A stretch of DNA of 52,310 bases from Paludibacter sp. (lineage in GTDB: Bacteria > Bacteroidota > Bacteroidia > Bacteroidales > Paludibacteraceae): the NCBI GenBank assembly GCA_017882285.1, contig JADGPS010000011.1:1-52310 (forward strand). Reading direction: 5' to 3'. Below are positions 9,165-18,140 of the stretch, one piece after another. Made by a program: the position numbers and the translations under genes. Numbering within the stretch: the stretch's first letter is position 1; the number at the start of each line of letters is the position of its first letter. The notes under the pieces are model-generated. The model had not been told where the DNA came from, searched no databases, and saw only the letters and a program-made list of their open reading frames with translations.

Positions 9165-12100
9165 ATGAGTAATTTATTTATTGGAAACAATCCTGTAATT
9201 TCAGGAAAGCAAAAAGTGAAAGGACAATTTGTCCAAATTGATGATGAAAAATATTATCAGATAAAAAATTACGACTACATGTTGCCGTTTTTTATCAGTC
9301 TGGCGAGTGATTCCAATCATTGGATGTATATTTCGAGTACCGGAGGTTTGTCTGCCGGCCGTAAAAATCCCGATCAGGCACTGTTTCCATATTACACCGA
9401 CGATAAAATCAACGAATCGTCCGAAATCACTGGTAGCAAGACCATTTTACATGTTACCAAAGCCGGAAATCAATATTTATGGGAGCCATTTTCCGACCGG
9501 AATAAAGGCATTTATACCGTCGAACGCAACATTTCCAAAAGCACAATCGGTAATAAAATTGTTTTCAGCGAAAAGAATCTTGATTTAGGATTGACTTTCA
9601 GTTACGCATGGATGAATGCCGACGATTTTGGTTGGATTAAGAAAAGTGAGTTAAAAAATGACACCAGTGAATCGATGGAAGTTTATATGGTCGATGGTTT
9701 ACAGAATATTTTGCCTTCAGGCATCGATAAATTTACTCAAAACACATTTTCTACCCTTGTGGATGGTTATAAAAAAACCGAATTGATTGAAAATTCTCCG
9801 TTGGCACTATTCCGCATGGAGGCAATTTTGGTCGACCGGGCTGAGCCGAGCGAATCGCTCAGAGCCAATACCGTTTGGAATACAGGACTTGAAAATGCAA
9901 CTTATTTATTGAGTTCATCGCAACTGGATTCTTTCAGAAACGGTCAAAAACCAACGTATGAAACAGAAGCAAAAGGAGTTCGAGGAGCCTTTTTTGCCTG
10001 TGCCGAAATTAATCTGAAAGCTTCGGAAGCAAAAAACTGGTATTTTATAGCCGAAGTAAATCAGGATGCGGCTCAGGTGAATAATTTGCTGAAATTAATT
10101 TCCGAAACTAAAAATATTGCAACCATTCTCGAACAAAATATTGAAAAAGGAACCAAAAACCTGCAAAATATTGTGGCTCAGGCCGACGGAATTCAACAAA
10201 CAGCTGACGAAAACGGCGTTGCACGTCATTTTTCCAACGTGTTATTTAACACCATGCGCGGTGGTATTTACAGCGAAAATTACACCATTTATGCTGCCAA
10301 TTTCAGCCAGCACGTAAAACATTTTAATGTTGCACTTTGGGAAAAACAGGCTAATTTTCTGACAAAACTACCTGTCTCAATTGATTATTCGGAACTTGAC
10401 AAGTTGATTCACGAACAAAACGATGCCAATTTATACCGGTTGTTTCAGGAGTATTTGCCGTTGACTTTCAGCCGCCGCCATGGCGATCCGAGCCGTCCGT
10501 GGAATTCGTTCGATATCAAGGTTAAAGATGAAAATGGAAATAAATTGCTCGGATATCAGGGAAACTGGCGCGATATTTTCCAAAACTGGGAAGCGTTATC
10601 GTTGTCTTTTCCCGGTTATATCAATGGAATTATTGCCAAATTTGTGAACGCAACCACTGCCGATGGTTACAATCCGTACAAAATTACCGAACAGGGAATT
10701 GACTGGGAAACCATTGAACCTGAAAATCCGTGGTCGAATATTGGTTATTGGGGCGATCATCAGATTATTTATTTATTGAAACTCATGGAGGTTTCACATA
10801 ATCATTATCCCGAAAGTCTGCTTTCATGGCTCGACAAGGAAATGTTTGCCTTTGCCAATGTGCCTTACAGGCTGAAAAGCTACAACGAAATTGTTGCCAG
10901 TCCAAAAAATTCGATTCGTTTCGATGCCAAACTTCATCATTTCATTGAAAAACTCGAACAAACCTTTGGTTCTGATGCCCGATTGATCCTGACTTCAACA
11001 AACGAAGTAAAATTAGTGACTTTCACAGAAAAAATACTGGCCACGTTATTGGCAAAATTAAGTAATTTTGTTCCCGAAGCCGGCATTTGGATGAATACGT
11101 TGCGCCCGGAATGGAACGATGCCAATAATGCGTTGGTTGGAACAGGAGCATCTATGGTAACTTTGTATTACATGCGGCGGTTTGTGACTTTTATGCAGGA
11201 ACTTTACAAAAGTTCACCGCTTGAAAAATATACTGTTTCTGAAGAAATGTATTCGTTTTTCGTAGAATTATTTAATGCATTCAAATCTCATGAATTTTTA
11301 CTTGAAAAAGGTTTTGACAATATACAACGACGCCAGATTGCAGACGAATTAGGTAAAGCCGGTGAAAATTACCGAACTAAAATTTACAGCGAATCTTCAT
11401 CAAAAAAAGAAGTTCTTGCTAAACAGGATTTAAAGTATTTCTTTGAAGTTGTATTGAAATTTATCGATCAATCTATTTCGGTAAACAAACGCGAAGACAA
11501 ACTCTATCACGCTTATAATCTGGTTAGTTTCACCGATAATGAAGTTGCTATCCGTCATTTGTACGAAATGCTTGAAGGTCAGGTTGCGGTCTTGACTTCA
11601 GGAAAGCTAACACCGGTTGAAGCCGTTGAATTGCTCGATGCTTTACGCAACAGTTCGCTTTATCGCGCCGATCAGCTGAGTTATATTTTATATCCAAATA
11701 AGAAATTGCCGTTATTTTTAGATAAAAACCACATTCCATCTGAAGACGTAAAACGCATTCCGCTTCTTCAACAATTAATTGCAGCCGGAAATACCAACAT
11801 TATTTGCAAGGATAACAAAGGAGAATTTCATTTCAATGCCAATTTCAATAATGCCGGATTCCTGACTGTCGCTTTAAATAAATTAAAAGCAGGTTCTGCT
11901 TTTGAAGTTTCTGATAACGAACAACTTAAAATCGAACAATTATACGAAAAACTGTTTGACCATCAATCATTTACAGGTCGTTCAGGGACTTTCTATAAAT
12001 ATGAAGGGTTGGGTTGCATTTACTGGCACATGGTTTCGAAACTGTTGTTAGCAATAGGCGAAAATATTAAAAAAGCTATTTCAGAAAAAGCTGATACTGA

Positions 12101-12572
12101 AATCATTGAAAAGCTTAAACACCATTATGCCGAAGTAAAAACCGGTATTGGAGTTCATAAATCTCCGGCAGATTATGGTTCATTTCCTTTTGATCCGTAT
12201 TCACACACACCCATGATGGCCGGCGTTCAGCAACCGGGTATGACAGGTCAGGTGAAAGAAGATATTATCAGTCGCTTTTTCGAATTGGGCGTGCTGGTTG
12301 AAAATGGTTATTTGATGATAAAACCGATGATTCTGAAAGCGGAAGAATTTATTCAACCAACAAACGAGAATCCACATCCGCATTTGTCATTCAGTTATTG
12401 TTCCATCCCTTTTATTTATCAAATAGACGGAACAGAAGGAATGGAAATGATTTATATCGATGGAAAAACAGAAAAGACAATCGATTATTCGTTAAGTAAA
12501 GCTCAAAGTCACGCTGTTTTCAACCGCGATAAGAGGATTGATAAGATAATTGTACATTTAAAGAAACTATAG
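9165..12572 (+). CDS. Large GH94-like (clan GH-L type) putative glycoside phosphorylase or hydrolase
   Basis: This 1135-residue protein has no signal peptide and should be cytosolic. It is not a family I can name with certainty. The N-terminal 300 or so residues look like the beta-sandwich domain of GH94-type enzymes (SSTGGLSAGRKNPD, YLWEPFSDRNKGIYTVERN, VDGLQNILPSG). The middle looks like an (alpha/alpha)6 barrel with SRRHGDPSRPWN near residue 436, GYQGNWRDIFQNWEAL, ENPWSNIGYWGDHQIIYL and RPEWNDANNALVG near 648-660. The last resembles the DWND segment holding the catalytic acid of cellobiose phosphorylases. A helical insertion (about 690-830) and a later KYEGLGCIYWHMVSKLLLAIG and PFDPYSHTPMMAG region follow. 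The gene sits 33 bases behind a sugar symporter, which fits intracellular phosphorolysis of an imported oligosaccharide. GH149, GH161 and an unclassified family are alternatives. The terminator at 12591-12634 follows it. Confidence 0.6.
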   Translation: MSNLFIGNNPVISGKQKVKGQFVQIDDEKYYQIKNYDYMLPFFISLASDSNHWMYISSTGGLSAGRKNPDQALFPYYTDDKINESSEITGSKTILHVTKAGNQYLWEPFSDRNKGIYTVERNISKSTIGNKIVFSEKNLDLGLTFSYAWMNADDFGWIKKSELKNDTSESMEVYMVDGLQNILPSGIDKFTQNTFSTLVDGYKKTELIENSPLALFRMEAILVDRAEPSESLRANTVWNTGLENATYLLSSSQLDSFRNGQKPTYETEAKGVRGAFFACAEINLKASEAKNWYFIAEVNQDAAQVNNLLKLISETKNIATILEQNIEKGTKNLQNIVAQADGIQQTADENGVARHFSNVLFNTMRGGIYSENYTIYAANFSQHVKHFNVALWEKQANFLTKLPVSIDYSELDKLIHEQNDANLYRLFQEYLPLTFSRRHGDPSRPWNSFDIKVKDENGNKLLGYQGNWRDIFQNWEALSLSFPGYINGIIAKFVNATTADGYNPYKITEQGIDWETIEPENPWSNIGYWGDHQIIYLLKLMEVSHNHYPESLLSWLDKEMFAFANVPYRLKSYNEIVASPKNSIRFDAKLHHFIEKLEQTFGSDARLILTSTNEVKLVTFTEKILATLLAKLSNFVPEAGIWMNTLRPEWNDANNALVGTGASMVTLYYMRRFVTFMQELYKSSPLEKYTVSEEMYSFFVELFNAFKSHEFLLEKGFDNIQRRQIADELGKAGENYRTKIYSESSSKKEVLAKQDLKYFFEVVLKFIDQSISVNKREDKLYHAYNLVSFTDNEVAIRHLYEMLEGQVAVLTSGKLTPVEAVELLDALRNSSLYRADQLSYILYPNKKLPLFLDKNHIPSEDVKRIPLLQQLIAAGNTNIICKDNKGEFHFNANFNNAGFLTVALNKLKAGSAFEVSDNEQLKIEQLYEKLFDHQSFTGRSGTFYKYEGLGCIYWHMVSKLLLAIGENIKKAISEKADTEIIEKLKHHYAEVKTGIGVHKSPADYGSFPFDPYSHTPMMAGVQQPGMTGQVKEDIISRFFELGVLVENGYLMIKPMILKAEEFIQPTNENPHPHLSFSYCSIPFIYQIDGTEGMEMIYIDGKTEKTIDYSLSKAQSHAVFNRDKRIDKIIVHLKKL

Positions 12573-12590
12573 GTACAAAGCTGACAAAAT

Positions 12591-12634
12591 CTACAAAAAA
12601 AACCGTGAGTGGCAACTCACGGTTTTTTTTGTAG
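12591..12634. terminator. Strong bidirectional intrinsic terminator
   Basis: A perfect 20-base stem, with arms at 12591-12610 and 12615-12634 and the loop GGCA, has eight A on one side and eight T on the other around a GC-rich core (CCGTGAGT/ACTCACGG). It works in either direction between the convergent 1135-residue enzyme gene and the pectate lyase gene. Confidence 0.92.
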
Positions 12635-12648
12635 AAACATATCAAGTT

Positions 12649-14208
12649 TTAATTTATCAAAATCTTTCTTGTGGTTGATTCTCCATTTTGTGAAATTACA
12701 CGTACGAGACAGATGCCTTTATTCCAGTTTGATACCGGAATATTTAAATTGTCGGAGGAGATGCGTTGTGAATATATTTTCTCTCCTGTTAACTGATAAA
12801 TTTCAATAGAAGCTATTGAACCATGAATGACAATTTCTTTTTCTGCGGAAAAATAATACACTTTCAAATCTGTTTGTGAAATTGAAGGAGTTGCAGAAAT
12901 CGCGGAGTATTCGAATGCTCCAAGGTCGGGGGCCAACCCGGAGAACGCAAATCCCACATCAGTTCCTATATCAATCAATCCGCTTGTTGGAGTTAAATGA
13001 AGCAACGTGATTTCGGGTAGCGAACCGTCACTTTGACGCGGATTTAGCATTTGTGTGAAATCCAAACTTGTAAAATCAGTCGAGACACAAGAAAATCCGG
13101 TGTTCCATGAATTATAAGCTTGTGTAACCGAATTGCTGTTGAAACTGTTAGAACCTTTACTGCTTAATGATGCACAATTTTTGATAATCAACGTGCCATA
13201 AGTACTATTAGAGAATCCGTAATTATTTCCATTGTTATAACTGGTACAATTATAAATGGTCATTACACCGGCATTGTTATTTTGATCAAAACCCTTTACT
13301 TTGTTTCCTACAGAAATACAATTGTGAAGTGTGGCATTGTGTAAAGTATAAAGTCCTCCCAATTTGAATCCATTTCCGTTTCCATAATTGGTCATCATAT
13401 AACGACCTGAGGAATTTTTGAATTGATAAAACCAACTTGCACTATCGGTTTTAAATCGAATATTATCTGTCATGTCAAATGAAGCTGGAGCCATTGAATA
13501 ACACCAGCAACTGTCATACACCGTGTTTCCGACCTTTTGATAACTGTCCCACCCGTCATCTCCATTTCTCCACGAACGACATCCTTTATAGGTATTGGTT
13601 CCGGTGTTAGTATATTGTTTGTCGGCAAAACCATCTGCGTTTCCACCATAATCCGGACTGGTTATTCCACCCGATTTGTAATCGAAATTTTCGTAGGAGT
13701 CGCAATTAAGAATAAAATTATTACTTCCGGTTTTCATTTGAGTTCCCGAATCACAATTCCATCGGGTAGTGCAATTTTCAATCGTATTATTGCTTCCGGT
13801 TACCTGCAATCCATTATCGCCGGCTCCCTGAATAATAATTCCTTTAAAATGAACATAACTCCCTGATATTTTAATTCCCTGATTGCTGCTGTTATATGGC
13901 TCTGTACGAAAATCAAATATTGGTGTTTCGCCCGGATAATTCACTATATGAATGAAGCCTGTTGCTGATCCTGATTTTGAGTACTGTTGAATGCTGTTGA
14001 AACTATACATGCCGCCACGAATAATCAACGAATCTCCTCCAGTTAAAGATTTACCAATAGCAGTTGTAAAGCTTAACGGATCAGAAATGCTTCCACTTGC
14101 TGTAGAAGTGCCGGTTGGAGAAACATAGTAAGTTGTTGCAGAAGCTGTGCCGGTAATTGTCGTACAACTCAGGACAATTAATAGTAATAGAGTAATTGAT
14201 TTATTCAT
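12649..14208 (-). CDS. Secreted pectate lyase-like protein (PL9 type) with T9SS sorting domain
   Basis: This 519-residue protein has a signal peptide (about 1-24, ending ASA), a right-handed beta-helix (about 30-430), and a C-terminal domain of about 80 residues. In the helix, NADGFADKQ near residue 190 and RNGDDGWDSY near 219 match the calcium-binding Asp cluster of PL9 pectate lyases, in which an ADGF segment precedes a DDGWD motif by about 25 residues. These enzymes cleave polygalacturonate by beta-elimination. The C-terminal part (VYYFSAEKEIVIHGSI, GEKIYSQRIS, KGICLVRV, STTRKILIN) looks like a type A sorting signal of the type IX secretion system, so the protein is probably displayed or released at the cell surface. 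The nearest genes are not obviously pectin-related. Confidence 0.82.
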   Translation of the reverse strand: MNKSITLLLLIVLSCTTITGTASATTYYVSPTGTSTASGSISDPLSFTTAIGKSLTGGDSLIIRGGMYSFNSIQQYSKSGSATGFIHIVNYPGETPIFDFRTEPYNSSNQGIKISGSYVHFKGIIIQGAGDNGLQVTGSNNTIENCTTRWNCDSGTQMKTGSNNFILNCDSYENFDYKSGGITSPDYGGNADGFADKQYTNTGTNTYKGCRSWRNGDDGWDSYQKVGNTVYDSCWCYSMAPASFDMTDNIRFKTDSASWFYQFKNSSGRYMMTNYGNGNGFKLGGLYTLHNATLHNCISVGNKVKGFDQNNNAGVMTIYNCTSYNNGNNYGFSNSTYGTLIIKNCASLSSKGSNSFNSNSVTQAYNSWNTGFSCVSTDFTSLDFTQMLNPRQSDGSLPEITLLHLTPTSGLIDIGTDVGFAFSGLAPDLGAFEYSAISATPSISQTDLKVYYFSAEKEIVIHGSIASIEIYQLTGEKIYSQRISSDNLNIPVSNWNKGICLVRVISQNGESTTRKILIN

Positions 14209-14236
14209 GACTTAAATTTACAGAATTTTGATGCTG

Positions 14237-14244
14237 CAAATTTA
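14237..14244 (-). promoter_or_regulatory. Bacteroidota -7 promoter motif for the pectate lyase gene
   Basis: On the minus strand this reads TAAATTTG, matching TAnnTTTG, 28 bases before the start codon. No -33 element was recognised. Confidence 0.4.
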
Positions 14245-14375
14245 AATCATATAATCGAATTCTATGTGGATTTATTTACCTATCTTGTGGATATTCTGCT
14301 AATTGACAATAATAAACAGTTTGGGAATGGATTTTATTTGTTTTTGATAATTATCAGGAAATCATTGATTCCATA

Positions 14376-14413
14376 AAAAAAGCAAAGTCAACATCCGGTA
14401 ACTTTGCTTTTTA
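14376..14413 (-). terminator. Intrinsic terminator of the galK-galM unit
   Basis: AAAAAGCAAAGT (14377-14388) pairs perfectly with ACTTTGCTTTTT (14401-14412) around a 12-base loop. On the minus strand the stem runs into a tract of T, directly downstream of galM. Confidence 0.75.
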
Positions 14414-14471
14414 AATGGTAAATCGTAAAACTTGGCCGACTTTTGGCGGATGAACCAATGGTCAATTCATT

Positions 14472-15512
14472 TTATTCCACACTGAATTTATAAATGCACC
14501 ATTCGTCGTATTTTTCTCCCGGGCGAAGTACCGGACTTGGGAAATGTGCCACGTTAGGTGAATTCGGAAAACCCTGAGCTTCGAGGCAAATAGCGTCCTG
14601 GCGGTCGTAGATTTTGCCTTCTTTACCGGTTACGTTTTTCACCCAGTTAGCTGTATAAACCTGCATTCCCGGTTTTGTTGTGAATGTTTCCATTTTACGT
14701 CCGGTTTCCGGTTCATAAACGGTTGCAGCCAATACCAAATCACCCATTTGTTCTTTGCGCAAGCACCAGTTGTTGTCAATTCCCCAACCCGGAACGAATG
14801 CTTCGTCGTCGATACGTTCGCCGACAACTATGGGTTTGTTGAAATCGAAAGCTGTTCCTTTTACCGGGCGGATTTTGCCTGTTGGAGCAAACGATTCGTC
14901 CAAAACAGTATAGAAATCGGCATTGATTTGCAACACATGGCCTTTGATAGTCCCGTTTCCCGCCCCTTTCAGGTTGAAGTACGAGTGATTTGTCAATCCG
15001 ATAACGGTTGGTTTATCAGTAGTGGCTTCGTAATGGATTTTTACTTCGTTTTCGTCCGACAGCAAATAGGTAGCAGTAACTGTCAGATTACCCGGATAAC
15101 CTTCTTCGCCATCGGGAGAGAAAAGTTCCAGTACCAGTTGCTGTTGCGCAACCGATTTAACAGTCCATACTTTTTCGTTGAAACCTTGTACACCACCGTG
15201 CAATGAGTTTGTTCCGTTGTTTATTGGCAATGTGTATTCCACACCATCGATGCTGAATTTACCGTCTTTTATACGGTTGGCAAAACGTCCGCAAATAGCT
15301 CCGAAGTAGATTTCTTTTTCCATCACTTCTTCAAGTGTATCGAAAGAAAGCACAACATCATCGAATTTGCTGTTTTTGTCGGGAACCATCAGGCGGATAA
15401 TTTTCGCACCGTAATTGGTGATATCCACCGACATACCTTTTTTATTGAACAAAGTGTAAAGCGATACAGGTTTACCGTTCAATTCTAATTCTAATTCTTT
15501 TACTGTTTTCAT
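14472..15512 (-). CDS. galM: Aldose 1-epimerase (mutarotase)
   Basis: GalM interconverts the alpha and beta anomers of galactose or glucose, giving galactokinase its alpha-D-galactose. The 346-residue length is normal. Family segments visible are GAKIIRLMVPDKN near the start, GAICGRFANRIKDGKFSIDG, NNGTNSLHGGVQGF with the conserved His, GLTNHSYFNLKGAG with the second catalytic His, and EAQGFPNSPNVAHFPSPVL with the catalytic Glu near the C-terminus. There is no signal peptide, so the enzyme is probably cytosolic. It lies 81 bases downstream of galK on the same strand, forming a galK-galM operon, and is followed by a terminator. A hairpin lies in the spacer between the two genes. Confidence 0.94.
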   Translation of the reverse strand: MKTVKELELELNGKPVSLYTLFNKKGMSVDITNYGAKIIRLMVPDKNSKFDDVVLSFDTLEEVMEKEIYFGAICGRFANRIKDGKFSIDGVEYTLPINNGTNSLHGGVQGFNEKVWTVKSVAQQQLVLELFSPDGEEGYPGNLTVTATYLLSDENEVKIHYEATTDKPTVIGLTNHSYFNLKGAGNGTIKGHVLQINADFYTVLDESFAPTGKIRPVKGTAFDFNKPIVVGERIDDEAFVPGWGIDNNWCLRKEQMGDLVLAATVYEPETGRKMETFTTKPGMQVYTANWVKNVTGKEGKIYDRQDAICLEAQGFPNSPNVAHFPSPVLRPGEKYDEWCIYKFSVE

Positions 15513-15540
15513 GTTGGGTTATTGGTTCATCTGTTCATTA

Positions 15541-15586
15541 GTTAATTGGTTGAAGAAGTCCACAACCAATTAACCAGTTAACCGAT
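15541..15586. repeat. Hairpin and 24-base dispersed repeat in the galK-galM spacer
   Basis: GTTAATTGGTTG (15541-15552) pairs perfectly with CAACCAATTAAC (15563-15574) around a 10-base loop. The 24 bases at 15563-15586 recur with two differences at 41656-41679. It may be a processing or attenuation site inside the galK-galM transcript, or simply a repeated spacer. Confidence 0.5.
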
Positions 15587-15593
15587 AAACTGT

Positions 15594-16754
15594 TTAATCT
15601 ATTTTACAAGCTCCATCACCAATTTCAGCAATGTAAAATTCGGGTTTGATACCGATTTTTGCTTCGTAAGCGGCTCCTACTTCTTTTATAAACGTATCGA
15701 TTGCTTCGTCTTTTACCAACGAAACCGTACAACCGCCAAAACCTCCACCGGTCATACGTGAACCGATCACGCCATCGATTTTCCATGCTTCAGAAGCCAT
15801 GCAATCCAGTTCCGGGCCTGTTACTTCATAGTCGTCCCTTAACGAAACATGTGAAGCATTCATCAATTTTCCAAATAATTTCAAATCACCTGCTTTCAAT
15901 GCTTTTACAGCATCAGAAGTACGCTGAACTTCACCAACAACGTGACGGGCACGTTTGCGGGCAACTGGATTGGTAATAGCCGATTCAATTGATTTGAATT
16001 CAGCTTCGGTCAGTTCAGCAAGATATTTAATCGGACGAACTTTATTCAACTGTTCAACAGCCAGTTTACATTCGGCAACACGTTGGTTGTACGCGCCTGA
16101 ATCCAGTTTGTGTGGGCTGTGTGTGTTAGAAATTACTATTTTTACACCCTCCAATTTAACCGGTACCAATTCAAATTCAAGTGTATCGCAATTTAAGTGA
16201 ACAGCGTGATCTTTTGCACCATTAGCTGAAACAAACTGGTCCATGATTCCGCAATTTACCAACGCAAATTCGTGTTCTGCTTTTTGACCGATTTGTGCCA
16301 GAACGGTACGGTTGAAATTAGTTCCGAGTTGGTCGTTGAATGCGAAAGCAGTAACTACTTCCAAAGCTGCAGAAGAAGAAAGTCCTGCACCGTTAGGCAC
16401 GTTGCCCCAGATCAATATGTCATACCCTTCGGTGATTGCCACACCGCGTTTCACGAATTGAGCAATAACGCCAAGCGGATAGTTGACCCATGATTTGTTC
16501 AACGGAGTAGTCAGTTGTTCGAAACCAAGCGAAACAATTTCAGGTTGGTTCAACGATTTGAAGTTCATTACTTTTTTATCGTTTTTAGCTAACAACAAAT
16601 AAGTTCCAAAACTTAATGCACATGGAAATACTGAACCACCATTGTAATCGGTGTGTTCACCGATTAAGTTTACACGACCCGGAGAGAAATACACTGCATC
16701 TGCGGCTTTACCGTATGCAGATTCAAAAGCTAATTTTAATTCTGGAACTGTCAT
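15594..16754 (-). CDS. galK: Galactokinase
   Basis: GalK phosphorylates alpha-D-galactose to galactose 1-phosphate, the first step of the Leloir pathway, in the cytosol. Its 386 residues carry the galactokinase signature PGRVNLIGEHTDYNGG near residue 25, the GHMP ATP-binding motif PNGAGLSSSAALEV near 115, and the third motif GSRMTGGGFGGCTVSLV near 330. The reading frame continues upstream to 16817, but the conserved family start (MTVPELKLAFESAYG) begins at the ATG at 16754, so that start was chosen. The gene is first in a galK-galM unit. galT and galE are not in this window. Confidence 0.96.
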   Translation of the reverse strand: MTVPELKLAFESAYGKAADAVYFSPGRVNLIGEHTDYNGGSVFPCALSFGTYLLLAKNDKKVMNFKSLNQPEIVSLGFEQLTTPLNKSWVNYPLGVIAQFVKRGVAITEGYDILIWGNVPNGAGLSSSAALEVVTAFAFNDQLGTNFNRTVLAQIGQKAEHEFALVNCGIMDQFVSANGAKDHAVHLNCDTLEFELVPVKLEGVKIVISNTHSPHKLDSGAYNQRVAECKLAVEQLNKVRPIKYLAELTEAEFKSIESAITNPVARKRARHVVGEVQRTSDAVKALKAGDLKLFGKLMNASHVSLRDDYEVTGPELDCMASEAWKIDGVIGSRMTGGGFGGCTVSLVKDEAIDTFIKEVGAAYEAKIGIKPEFYIAEIGDGACKID

Positions 16755-16781
16755 ATTATTTTTTTTTGTTGATTTTCGATG

Positions 16782-16789
16782 CAAATATA
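16782..16789 (-). promoter_or_regulatory. Bacteroidota -7 promoter motif for galK
   Basis: On the minus strand this reads TATATTTG, matching TAnnTTTG, 27 bases before the galK start. This placement also supports the internal ATG as the start. Confidence 0.45.
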
Positions 16790-16941
16790 ATAGATAAACT
16801 GCTATTTTATGTGCCAAAGAATAATGTTGTAAAACACAAATATTTAAGTTGTGTTTGAATAATTGACAAAACGTATTTTCAACTAATAATTTGACAGAAA
16901 TATGTTTTATAAATTCTTCTTTAAGGGAGATAATAGGGTTG

Positions 16942-18049
16942 TCAATCGGGAAACTCCATCAAATAGGCTTTGATAAAGGCGTCAATATCGCCATCCATTA
17001 CGCCTTGCACGTTCGAAGTTTGATAATTAGTACGGTGATCCTTTACACGGCGGTCATCGAACACGTAACTGCGAATTTGTGAACCCCACTCGATTTTCTT
17101 TTTGCCGGCTTCCACTTTGGCTGTTTCAGCACGACGTTTTTCGAGTTCCAGTTCGTACAGTTGCGATTTCAATAAGCGTATAGCGTTGTCTTTATTCCCA
17201 AACTGTGAGCGGCTTTCGGTATTTTCAATCACAATTTCGTCCATGAGGTTTGTTACCGGATTTTTGAATTTGTAATGACAGCGAACGCCGGTTTCCACCT
17301 TATTTACATTCTGCCCACCCGCTCCACTCGACCGGAACGTATCCCATGTCAGGTTGGCCGGATTGATTTCAATTTCAATGGTATCATCTACCAACGGAAC
17401 TACATAAACCGATGTAAATGAGGTCATGCGTTTGCCCTGAGCATTGAAAGGTGATACGCGGACAAGGCGATGCACACCGTTTTCGCTTTTCAGGTAACCG
17501 TAAGCCATTTCGCCTTCAATTTGCATTGTTACGGTTTTGATTCCGGCTTCGTCGCCTTCTTGCAGGTTAGTGATTTCGCATTTGTAGCCCTGACGTTCGC
17601 TCCAACGTTGGTACATGCGGAATAGCATTTCTGCCCAATCCTGCGCTTCGGTTCCACCGGCTCCACCCACAATTTTGATTACTGCTCCCAGTTTATCTTC
17701 CTCGTGCGAAAGCATATTTTTCATTTCGAGCGTATCAACCAGTTCCAGTGCATGGCGATACGCTTCGTCCACTTCTTGTTCGGTTACAGCATTTTCCTTG
17801 TAAAAATCGAAAAACAACTGGAGTTCATCGGCAGCCGTTTTCACTTCATTGTAGCCAACTACCCAGTTTTTTAATTCTTTTACTTTGCGCATCTGAGCTT
17901 CGGCAGCTTTAGCATCATTCCAGAAATCGGGAACCTGCGTACGCAATTCTTCTTCTTCTATTTGGATTAATTTCGTATCGACGTCAAAGATACCTCCTCA
18001 ACGCGGACTCGCGCTCCAACACATCTTTCAGTTGGTCTATCGTTATCAT
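16942..18049 (-). CDS. prfB: Peptide chain release factor 2, with programmed +1 frameshift
   Basis: RF2 ends translation at UGA and UAA by hydrolysing peptidyl-tRNA. The gene is read in two frames. From the ATG at 18049 a 21-codon leader (MITIDQLKDVLERESALRRY then Leu) ends at an in-frame TGA (17986-17984). Slipping forward one base at CTT-T gives GAC and continues as DVDTKLIQIEEEEL into the long frame. The site reads AGGAGG-TAT-CTT-TGA-C, the classical RF2 recoding signal with an internal Shine-Dalgarno-like sequence and a poor stop context. The main frame has the GAGGQNVNKVETGVRCHY catalytic GGQ loop and the stop-recognition region around RVSPFNAQGKRMTSF. RF2 autoregulates its own synthesis this way. 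The total product is about 368 residues. Confidence 0.96.
17980..17999 (-). promoter_or_regulatory. RF2 programmed frameshift site
   Basis: Read on the minus strand, the site has AGGAGG, then TAT CTT TGA C. The Shine-Dalgarno-like hexamer stands three bases before the slippery CTT, and the UGA is the stop that RF2 itself reads. Low RF2 lets the ribosome pause and shift forward by one. Confidence 0.95.
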
Positions 18050-18102
18050 TCTTTTTTAGTTTATTTGATGAGTTGTTAATTTGATTATTTGTTGGAGATA
18101 TC

Positions 18103-18131
18103 TTTTCCAACGTTCAAAACTTTGGAAAAGT
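18103..18131. repeat. Imperfect palindrome, copy A of a dispersed repeat
   Basis: CTTTTCCAACGTT (18103-18115) pairs with AACTTTGGAAAAG (18119-18131) with one mismatch around a CAA loop. It lies just downstream of the PAP2-like gene and upstream of prfB. A related copy lies between zwf and pgl at 40077-40107. It may act as a weak terminator or an mRNA-stabilising hairpin, though no T-tract follows on the minus strand. Confidence 0.55.
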
Positions 18132-18140
18132 TATTAGTAA

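Noticed and set aside
14748-15206. A 152-codon open frame on the + strand
   Set aside because: It is antisense to galM, which has all family motifs.
17984-17986. In-frame stop near the start of prfB, as a possible pseudogene mark
   Set aside because: The sequence AGGAGG TAT CTT TGA C is the normal RF2 autoregulatory frameshift signal, so the gene is intact.
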